This document shows positions 54,805-64,000 of a stretch of 64,000 nt of DNA, one piece after another. This DNA is from Syngnathus acus (taxonomy: Eukaryota; Chordata; Actinopteri; Syngnathiformes; Syngnathidae), in NCBI RefSeq assembly GCF_901709675.1, contig NC_051088.1, positions 15,366,193 to 15,430,192 on the forward strand. Direction: 5' to 3'. The translations under genes were made by a program, and so were the position numbers. The notes beneath the pieces were generated by a model. The model saw only the letters and a program-made list of their open reading frames with translations, searched no databases and had not been told where the DNA came from. How positions within the stretch are numbered: position 1 is the stretch's first letter; each line of letters opens with the position of its first letter.

Positions 54805-57800
54805 TCGAGAGATTTCTGCTGGAAGAGTTTTTTTTTAATAACAAAAAAAATACACAATACTAACTTATCTGCACATTGAAGACCGATAATCTTTGCATAT
54901 TTTCTCTCACGGCGAACTATAATTTACACAGCAAATGCATGTTTCTATGTTACATCGCAGCAAATTCAGGAGGACCGCGCATACAGGAATGACATAGAAT
55001 ACGACTTGAACCAACAGCGAATGAATCGTAGGAGAAGTTTGGATCGTTTTGCAATGAGAACAGGTGCAAACAAACTATCTCCACATTTGCTCAATGTAAG
55101 GGTTTTCATTGTGTGACTCATGACGGAGTTTCTACCCTGTTTCAGACGATTATGGTGAGAATCGGATGGTTCGTACTCGATCTTTGTCCAAGATCAGCTC
55201 GATGGCTCGTCAGCAGTACATCGACACATCTGATGAGGAGGAGTGTCAGCGCTATCCACCCATGTACCAGCCACCCCACCACCGCCGCCGAAACAGCCGG
55301 GCCTCATCTCAGGAGAACCTTGGACAAAACCCTCCAGTAAGACAATCAACACGCTGCTCAGAAATGTGAAAAAGAAATCGAAACCCGAGTAGTACAAGGA
55401 AGAGCAATTAGTACATCTGCCTCACAGTTGAGAGGTTCTAGCAGGGCCTAAACAAACATCTATGCCAGGGGTGGGCAAAGCATCACATGAGAAACTGGAA
55501 TGTTTGCCGAGGGTCACGCCATGCAACATTTATTTTTAAAATATGTAAAAAAAGCACATTGTCTTGTGGGCAGCGCGGTGGGGCACTCGTTAGGATGTAC
55601 GCCTCACAGTTCAGTGGTGCAGGGTTCGATTCCAGCTCTGGCCTTCCTTTTTGCAGTTTGCATGTTCTCCCCGTGCTTGCGTGGGTTTCTCGGGGTACTC
55701 GGGTTTCTACTTGTGGCTGGATCGAGCGGCCTTGTTTGATATTTAATCTTAAATACCTGTTTCCCATGATGCAGTTGGTGTTTTTTTGAACTCCGCAGAT
55801 AAACGAGTTGAACAAACGCATGTCTGCCATCGAGGGTCTGCTGAATCGTTTGGAGGAAAAGATGTCACCTGCCGATAAGGTGACACAGGAATTATTTCCT
55901 CAAAGTAGTTGTTCTCGTTAAATTCTCGCCATCAGTCCCATCTTGAAACGTCAACAGTTACTGTTGTCACATGTGCTGGAGTAGCCCAGCAACGCAATTC
56001 ATGAGCCAATGTTTGGCAGGCGTCTGAGTCATCAGGACAGAACGAGGAAGAGAAGCTGATGAAGAAGCTGAGCGAGTTGGCAGGGAACCTAGGCAATAAG
56101 CGCATGTCGTCAGATGACGAGGTGGACAAGAAGGCCTTTTCTGGTGGAAAAAGCATCGCTGGTGGCAGGGCGGCGGCCGCTCTGGATTCGATGAAGAACC
56201 TGAGCTCATCCAGCGATGACGTGCCAAGTGAAGCACAGAAGGTAAGATGATTGTGCTGCTTGAAAATCTGGGCAAAGCGGGAGGAGACAGGAAATGGGAA
56301 GCTGGACTTCACGTCAAAAATTGACTCACTCAATTTTGGACATATTTGCTTTGTGTGTGTCTGCTTGTGTCCATTCTGCTTTTGCTTGTCCCCATAACAT
56401 AAGTGCATTCATATCTTAACACAGTATTTTCTATAACAATGTCCAATTCCTTCACATTACCTTCTGTTTGCTTTGAAACATGGGCTTTGCTTTTCACCTT
56501 GTTGTTCATTAAATCAAGAGATGCTTCTCCATGAGCAACAGATTATGCCATACGTATTTTAAATAGCCTTTTGGATACTTGAGTACCAGCCACATCAAGA
56601 CATTTTCTCCAGAGAGTTTATCCAACTGACAATAAGGTACCTTCGGATATACAAATATGTCAGTAAAAACAATTATCTTTATTTTAAAGGCAATAATAAA
56701 AAATAAAAAAACACCCACAAAAACATTTGAAAAATTATAGATTTTTTCAAGGCAAAAATACCAAAAAAAAAACACTCTCAAAAACTTAAGAAAAAATCTA
56801 TTTTCAAATTTCAAGGCAAAAGTAAAAAAAAAAATACACAAAAACAAATGCCTGCTTTTGAGCAAAGGCTTCTCATTGAAGAGTCGCTAACTTGGAAGCT
56901 CAAACTCTCAATGCTCCACTTGTAAACTTTGGCCATGGGATTTGTCTAATCATAAAGTGGCCACATAAGCTGAGGATCTTTAACTAGACCTGAAGCCGAT
57001 TTTACAGAAGATGACATTGAGGTTGTTCCAGTTTGCTGCCGGTGTCCTTCTCAGATAAAGGGATGCGGGTTAGAGGTGCGTTCAGGCTGGTTTGATCATG
57101 TCCTGCTAACATCTGTCCCTCTACATGACTTTCAGAGATCGACCGCCGCCGCCCTTTGTGACCTCACCACTGAGGCCCTGAGAACCATTAATGCCACAGA
57201 AAACGCGATGGTTGAGTTCGGCCTGTCAGAGCCGGTGGACAGAACCCACATGTTAGGGACTGATGCTAAACAAGCCGGTGAGGCGTTCAGGCAACTTGAG
57301 GAAAATGTAAGCCTCCGGCTAATTGCTCGCCTTCTTGCCTCTACCCCTCCTTCTTAAGCTCTTTCTGTGTCAACGTCAAGCTAAATTTCTTTGTTTTTAG
57401 TCTTACTGCAGTCTTCCGCCAATGCAGTCACGTCCTGTACTCCAGCAATGTCCTGTCTTTCGTTTCATGGGGAAAAACAGAAAAACTCACACTCTCCCAA
57501 AAATCCTCCCATGAATACAAAACCTCAAGTTTAGAAATTGCTTCTGTTATCAGTCACACTCACAATTTATGACTCTCGGACAAAAATAATTAAGTTTGTG
57601 GTGCTGATAAGGATTTGTTAGTGTCTTTGAGAAGGATTCTTTTCGTATGTGGGAGTGGCAATTGTCATTTTCTGCCGACCTGGGGCACCTCATACATCAC
57701 GCGTGTGTCACAGGTGTACATTGCCACCGGGCAGTCGTACGAACTGGAAACAAAGCTGCGGCGACTGGAGCAGAGTGCAAAGAATCGCTTTGGCGGCACA

Positions 57801-58487
57801 ACAGATTCGGAGCTTTCCGATCTGGAGGACGTAGTGGCCTTGACAGCTGCCAGGGTGCAGAGTGCTGAAAGTGAGGTAGGCGGGGCCTCATGCATCAACC
57901 AATCACAGTGTTTCTTGGATAGTTGTGTCTTAAGACGTAAGAAAATCTGTTCTCTGCAGGTATCCGATATCGAAAGTAAGCTCGCAGCTCTGCGGGCTGT
58001 AGGATCGAAGAAGAAGGTAATGAACAATTGTAATCATTGGTTTGATGCACTGTCGTGGAATATAATTATTGTTTGGGTTTATTTTAGGTTTCTGGATCAC
58101 AGAGGAAGAAGTCTAGCCAAGATCACATTGCCAGTAAGGCTACTGTGTTCTTGCAATTTCATGAATGTATCAAGTATATCGCTGGTGTCATTCGGAATTT
58201 TCATTCCTCCAAAATCATCACTTTTCCGGATACCTCCAAAACAGCATGTTTGTATTGTCAAAGAGAGCAAGGCATATTTAACACTTTAGATTGGTCAACA
58301 CCCACATGTGTGAACTGGCCAATATAATAAATTTGGGGGGGGGGGGAATGTGAAATTTCTCAGATTGTGGCGTAGGAGGATTCGGGCTGGCACCAGTGAT
58401 ATATAATTTTAATATAAATTATATATTTTTTTTCTCTTCACAGAATCTGAAAGAAATGGAGCTGCATGGAAATCCAACATCTCTTGA
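52578..58487 (+). CDS. mlpha: Melanophilin (Rab27a-myosin Va linker)
   Basis: Adaptor that ties Rab27a-coated melanosomes to myosin Va for transport and dispersion in pigment cells. Fifteen exons: 52578-52687, 53494-53715, 53781-53893, 54114-54158, 54497-54555, 54642-54731, 54961-55063, 55146-55336, 55799-55879, 56020-56241, 57136-57306, 57714-57875, 57960-58016, 58088-58133, 58444-58487. They total 571 residues (human 600). The Rab27-binding domain spans about 1-145 ([20 protein letters not shown]), with the FYVE-like zinc finger CIRCLQPF ... CKSC ... CDNC and the SHD2 motif [14 protein letters not shown]. The myosin Va tail-binding motif [16 protein letters not shown] is at about 189-204. 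The coiled-coil region ([20 protein letters not shown]) leads to [19 protein letters not shown], after which the tail ends quickly at WKSNIS. The conserved basic actin-binding C-terminus of mammals is missing in this model. The a/b paralogue assignment is a guess. Confidence 0.92.
53966..54080. repeat. Dispersed repeat copy in mlph intron 3
   Basis: tacaggggtgctttgagttg followed by 'ttaatttgttctgtgacc', the same family as at 3050 and 29231. It is short and 3'-truncated. Confidence 0.5.
54770..54798. repeat. Short (CA)n microsatellite in an mlph intron
   Basis: About 29 bp of CA dinucleotides in intron 54732-54960. Confidence 0.9.
55561..55705 (+). mobile_element. tRNA-derived SINE fragment in mlph intron 8
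   Basis: 'gcctcacagttcagtgg' and the polymerase III B box GGTTCGATTCC (55624-55634) are followed by the body phrase 'tttgcatgttctccccgtgc' and 'gggtactcgggtttct'. This is the abundant fish SINE-like family. Its 3' half is absent here, but related 3' pieces lie near 59240 and 61340. Confidence 0.7.
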
Positions 58488-58783
58488 ACCAAAATGTTTC
58501 TTCAACTCTATTAGGTCTCAAAGGATTTCAATCTTTGTTTAGGCCTCCTTAAAGTCTTTTCGAGACAATAATTAGAACAAATATGTAATACTTATCCATT
58601 GTTTCCAACAGTGAGAATCTTTAAAATTTCGGGATGTTCATAATAAAATAGGTTCCAGAATCAAAAGCCATTTGAAAATATAGATATTTTCCGACTATAA
58701 ACTATTTGCTGTTTTTTTTCCAATATTTTTTTCAATATATATTTTTAGGGGGTGTTTTCCACCCCCCACACCACACCACACAA

Positions 58784-58911
<128 letters not shown>

Positions 58912-59919
58912 CTAAAAAAACATTGCAGTTACGAATTTAACAATTTGCGAGCTGGCCTGGTCTCTGTCCCCAACGGATAGGGTCCATTGTGTTTTGTTCA
59001 AGGTTTCCTCCCTTAGAGGGAATTTTTCCTTGCCTCTGTTATGCACTGCTTGCCCCTTGTTTTTCTTATACTATATAGCGTATAATGTACAAGGTGTGTG
59101 TGTGGCTCTTGACTTGCTCAATGTGTAAAGTGCTTCCAGATAACTTCACTCGTAAATTGGCCTCAAATGTTGATATTAGTATTATAATAGCTTTTTAATA
59201 ATTATTGTGAAAATTCATGAGCATAATCAAAGTCCTGATGCTCTGTAAAGAAAACGGATGGATAGGGATGAGCCTGAGCTGACCCTAACGCAACCCCAAT
59301 GAGGACAAGCACTTTAAACACAAATGGATGGATGATGGATATGACATGATGTCAGTTTTGCTCTCAATCTTAATGAGTCCTCCCAATCATTATCAGTGAT
59401 TATTGGAAAAGATTTTGAGCAATCCATTCAGATGACATTATGCAGTCTTCTCTCTCTCTTCTGTGCATTTTGGACATGTCATAGACACATTTAGAATAAA
59501 CAATAGTTACCAACCTGTGCCAAATCTTGTGTCATTTGTCGAACAAATCCCCTGCCCTGATTGTTGGATACATTTTGAGTTTTTATTCATGTTTAGTGTT
59601 TTTTTCCCCGAGAGGTTATTCACCATTATATTCGTTATCCTTAAAAAGACGTGATGCAATTTGAGTGACTGAAAGTAGATGTGACTTCGTTTTTCCATAT
59701 GACATACACACAAACTGTTAAAATTATTTATATTCTTTTTAGTATTTATGTTATGGGAAGTCGTAATGGGACATGTGATTTGAGATATGACATCACTGTA
59801 ACCATTTTGATAAATGGGCACAGTCATTTTTTGTTTTTGAATAATTATTTGCAATCCATGCAGGCACCTAATTTAGAAGAAGAAGAAAAAACACGCCCCC
59901 TTGTCGTCACACTGCGGAA

Positions 59920-60364
59920 GGTAACGTAACGTGTTTGGGATGCAGCAATTCTGGTCCACCGGTGGCGTCCTTCTCCGCACGTCACCTGTCGCGTGCGTTT
60001 TGCTTCTTCACGTCCCGGAAGCAACGTAGGCGGCTCCCAGGCTCGCGGCGGATGTTGACAGAGGCGGATTAACGAGTTTTCTGGGCGGAGGAGGGACGAC
60101 AATTGTGACGGAGCCGGTTTCAAGCGTCTTGTGGTTCCGAAGCGGAGCTGGCGTTAGCTTAGTCGTGAACGACACCGAACCTTCAATGTGAGTTCGAGCC
60201 CGGAAAAGGACTTGAAGCTGAGCCGCACCTCCGAACCTCTTTGATGGACCTGCAACGCGTCTGTCTAGGTTCGTGAAGGTTGTGATCGCAAGGCTGGTGT
60301 GCTCCGGAGGGAGACGAAGGTGCACGAAGTTACTGTACGTGGCCGGATAATTCTGTCCTGAACG
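59920..60364 (+). promoter_or_regulatory. GC-rich lrrfip1 promoter / 5' UTR
   Basis: An island of higher GC and several CpGs immediately before the lrrfip1 ATG, in otherwise AT-rich DNA. This is typical of a TATA-less housekeeping promoter. The transcription start cannot be placed. Confidence 0.45.
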
Positions 60365-62621
60365 ATGGGGACTCAAGGACCCGGCAGAAAAAGGCTGCCC
60401 AACCAGGAGAAGATGACCGCAGAGGACGATGCTCTCCAACAGATCGCCCGGGACGTGAGTCAAAATAATTATTTCCATTATTTTCACACTAATTTCCATG
60501 ATGATAATTTTTAGTAGCATATTTTTTGTGATGACTGTATTATTATGATTATTTGAAATGTGTATAAATAAATTATAAACACTTATATTACTGTAAACCA
60601 TATTATTGTAATTATTTTAATTGCAATTCTTTATTATTATTATTTTTATTACACATTCGTTGTTTATTTTCATTTTCACTATATGTATTTTCTGTATAGT
60701 AACCTAATATTAATGATAAATAAAAATATTAATATTATTACTGTTATTATTAATATTATTATGATTACTATTGTTATTAATAGCAGCGAACTATTCAGCA
60801 TATTTATAATCTGTATTATAATAATAACGAAAATAACATTTTCAAAATGAAATTATTATTATTATTATTATTGTAAAGCAAATTAATACAACGAACATGA
60901 TAAGATAAACAAAAATGAATAAAAATGTAATATAATAAAATGTGTACTATTACTATGACTGCTAATAACAATAATAATAATTTATTATTTTCAGTCTATT
61001 TGCATGATGTGTCATGATATAATCATATGTAATAATTTCTGTAACAATTACAAAATGTTATTAGTATTGTTCAGAAAATACATTCCGTCTTATAAACATA
61101 TAATGTATTTCTCACTACGAATGGTGATCTGTGCTGTAGACAAAACGTGTGTCAGACTAGTCATGTGACTGTTGAGATGCAGATTAATGTTTAGAGGCTT
61201 AAAGAATGGGGGTCACGGGCACAGCACGCATGCACGCACATGGACACACTAGGTCAGTGCGTGTAATGGTGGTTCACACGCGTTTTTTGCATGGCAGGCT
61301 GGTTGGATTAAGTTCTGGTTGTCTGTCCTATTGTATACTGTATATGTGCTGAGATTGGCTGGTGACCAATCCAGGGTCTGCCTTTTGCCCGGTCAGCTCG
61401 AATATCTCCAGCTCTCTGAATGATAAGCACTTGGATGGATTTTCCCCATCTTCATTTAACCCTATTCAAAACTATAATTTTATGCATCCCATGTTCAGTC
61501 TTTTTTTTTTTTAAACAAGGAACACATTACCCAAACCAGCCTGCCATTGTGGCACTGGGTCAGGAGGAAGAACAATAAACTCAGTCTCCAGTCATGCATT
61601 GCAGTCATGCTCGTTCATTCATTCAGTGAATTTTTAGGGCAATTGGAAGTTCAATGATTGGGTCAAATGATTCTTTCTTTGCTTTGAGGGGATACACTCT
61701 GACACCCAATGCCTGTTTTGCTTATTTACAACTTTGCAAACTCCTCCTTGGGGCATCCCCATGTGGCCATGACACTTGCAGCCACATTCTACCACTTCAA
61801 CGTTTTTTCCACCCCCTTTGGAATGCTGCCCTGTGCTGCCACACATATTGCACATACCAGAAACCAACACAAGATGCCTGACTCACCGATGTGTTTAGAG
61901 ATAAAAAAAAAAAGAATGATAAGGCAAGCCGTTTCATTATGAACAATTCATAAAATTAATCAAATTATTAATTTTTTTACTCAACATTGCAGTTGCAATT
62001 TAATATGCAATTATTTTTTCATATACCCCCCAAGTCATTGTCTAAGTAGTAGTATTTGATTTAAATTTGAAGTTGGATACATTTGCATTAAACAGTGAAT
62101 TAATATTTTTAAAATAGATACATATATGTACAAATTGAATCATTAAATAGTCTTTTAATTTTTCTATATTTAAGCGCAGTTCTCATGCTCAAACTAGCGG
62201 TGCATACTGTTACACTGGCTTACAATAATGCTGGGTCTACTATTAGGAATAAAACCCGTCTCGTTTTTACTAACACGACACTTTAGTTTACTTCTAGAGG
62301 TGTAAAAAAACAAACCGCTGCTGTACAGTAGATCTTCATGTGATTTATGTCTTTGACAGGCAGAAGCGCGGTTGGCAGCGAGGAGAACAGCAAGAGCAGA
62401 AGCCAGAGAAATTCGGATGAAGGAGCTAGAGAAGCAACACAAAGAGGTGAAGTGCTGTCACTCATGTCACCATCCAGTCTGAATGGCCCAAAGTGCATTT
62501 TTTAAAATGGCCTCGGACAAAGTGGGCGGCTTTGTAGAGCATGTAGATTATATACACTGTATAATTGTTTGTGTCAATCTAAATGAGTAAAAGTACTGTA
62601 AAAGTGGGGTATACACACACA

Positions 62622-62695
<74 letters not shown>

Positions 62696-63784
62696 AGTCA
62701 TCGGATCAAATTTGAGAATTTGTAAAAAAACGATTACTACTTATTATCCTGATCTGCTTGGAAAAGAATCAAGGCCGACAAACGTAAAACCTGTTTAATA
62801 TTTACCATGCAAATACTTGTTCAACACCAAGCCACGGAGTCAATGATTATGAATGATAACCAATTAAAGAGCAACCAGAAGCTGTTTCCTGACAAAGAGA
62901 AGAACTGGTTGTGTTGAGTGTTTGTAAAATATTTCTCCCACTCCACTGCAATATAAGTGACAAGTAGAATCTTGCAACCTCAGTCTAGTTACCAACAAGC
63001 TAACAGTTAGCCTAGCCCGCTCCATTTCTTCTTACGCTGCTCTTACTACTAAGATTACAGTGTACTTTGGTTTAATCAATTCAACTTTTCATGTTTCATG
63101 AAACCAGGATAGGTGCTTTTGGCATCAAACTCACTCAGACATTGTGGGAACTTGACTAGTATGCATTGCATTCCTTATATCTAAACATCTACGTACTTCA
63201 TAAAATAAATATGCAATGATTTAAGTTCAAATTCAAGGTCCAAGAATCCCAAGTTTATTTCTGAAACGTGAAATGCTCAACGTCATCCTACAGTGATATT
63301 GACTGAAATGTTTTTGCCCCAAACTTTGTAAGAAAAAAAAAAAAAGAGCCATTCCTCACCACTAATCAACTAACTTCCGCTGAGTGGCAATAAGCAGACA
63401 TGTGACACACCCTGTGGTCAGAGGTCAGGTCAGACAGTAGGAGAGGCAACAGTGTGACTGTTCTTCAATCATCAGTCATTAGAAACATTCATCCAGCGCG
63501 GTGAGTCACTTCTCTCTTGTTCTCCAACCTTGATTTATTGTCTGCGCTGTATTTGAACCTTTCTCACCAAAGCATGTAATTACTTTTCCGCACTAACTTA
63601 GGTGTGGCCCATATGGACCTCAAACAAACAATTTAGCTTAAAAACCTGCCGAGGCTGGAAAAGCACCACTCGCCTTGGACTTAAAAACAATCGAAACGGA
63701 TTTTTTTTTTTAATGTGTGCTCCTTTTCCTCTACAGAAGTATTATGGTCTGGATTATAAATGGGGTCGCATTGAGCAGTGGATG
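60365..63784 (+). CDS. lrrfip1: LRRFIP1, 5' exons only (gene runs off the window)
   Basis: LRR-Flightless-interacting protein; a coiled-coil cytosolic nucleic-acid sensor and transcriptional regulator that binds Flightless-I. Three coding exons are visible: 60365-60454 (MGTQGPGRKRLPNQEKMTAE), 62360-62446 (AEARLAARRTARAEAREIRM) and 63737-63784 (KYYGLDYKWGRIEQWM), all phase 0. They give the conserved N-terminus of LRRFIP1. LRRFIP2 starts similarly, but MGTQG and the neighbouring mlph (as in human 2q37) favour LRRFIP1. The short IYQVQK-type segment found in some mammalian isoforms was not located between exons 2 and 3. The remaining exons lie beyond 64000. Confidence 0.9.
60455..62359. repeat. 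lrrfip1 intron 1: ATT/TTA-rich DNA and SINE tail
   Basis: From 60470 to 61080 the sequence is dominated by imperfect ATT/TTA triplets (for example 60856-60874). At 61290-61440 is the 3' half of the SINE family seen at 55561 ('gattggctggtgaccaatcc', 'gataagcacttggatgga'). No gene is supported. Confidence 0.6.
62611..62694. repeat. (CA)n microsatellite in lrrfip1 intron 2
   Basis: About 84 bp of AC dinucleotides with one TA interruption near 62629. Confidence 0.95.
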
Positions 63785-64000
63785 GTACGACCACACATCT
63801 GCTGCCGGCCCGTGAAAACCTCCTGCCACCTAATCTCTTGAAAAACAAATAAAAGAGCATTGCAGCAGTTGTATTGAACTGCTAGAGACTGTAACGTCAC
63901 GCTGTTCAGAATCAAGTCACTAATGTGACATAGTAGCAATCTTTACGTTTTTAGATCGATGTCACAATTGTCACAAAGTAAAAGTCACTTGGGTGGAGTT

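Noticed and set aside
60008-60601. A 197-codon minus-strand frame over the lrrfip1 start.
   Set aside because: Antisense to the GC-rich 5' UTR and first exon and lacks any recognisable motif; long frames are expected by chance in such composition.

Overview
The window is nuclear DNA of a teleost fish. The genes are vertebrate, interrupted by many short GT-AG introns. Neighbours lie only 0.2-3 kb apart, CA and TA microsatellites are common, and the intergenic and intronic DNA carries fish-type hAT elements, MITEs, a tRNA-derived SINE and a LINE tail. The compact introns suggest a percomorph-like species, but the species cannot be named from sequence alone. Every multi-exon model below was joined by hand at splice sites. 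For each complete gene the exon lengths sum to an open frame whose length can be compared with its human counterpart.

Layout, left to right: the 3' two-thirds of an ABCC4-type multidrug exporter (+, 188-5868); a repeat-bearing gap; a complete formin-like gene of FMNL2 type (+, 8948-16374); a broken hAT transposon; vps16 (-, 19325-25703); cavin2/sdpr (+, 27865-31094); an ARF-like small GTPase (-, 31710-33404); eef1b2 with two intronic C/D snoRNAs (+, 34505-37385); a zdbf2-like gene (+, 38718-42898); dystrotelin dytn (-, 43126-47578); a CD59-like GPI protein (+, 48682-49964); melanophilin mlph (+, 52578-58487); and the first exons of lrrfip1 (+, from 60365, running off the window).

The genes are independent single transcription units rather than an operon. 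Several (cavin2, eef1b2, zdbf2, dytn, mlph, lrrfip1) have human orthologues on the long arm of chromosome 2, so much of the window looks like a shuffled piece of that conserved block. abcc4, vps16, the ARL gene and cd59 have been brought in from elsewhere. Functional themes are membrane transport and trafficking (abcc4, vps16, arl, cavin2, mlph), actin assembly (fmnl2) and translation (eef1b2).

I found no undescribed system such as a defence island or novel pathway. The most interesting points are two sister C/D snoRNAs in adjacent eef1b2 introns sharing one 28S rRNA guide, four apparent extra introns in cavin2, a telomere-like minisatellite inside vps16, a shortened melanophilin tail, a CD59 lacking the tryptophan known to matter for complement inhibition, and an internally duplicated hAT remnant.
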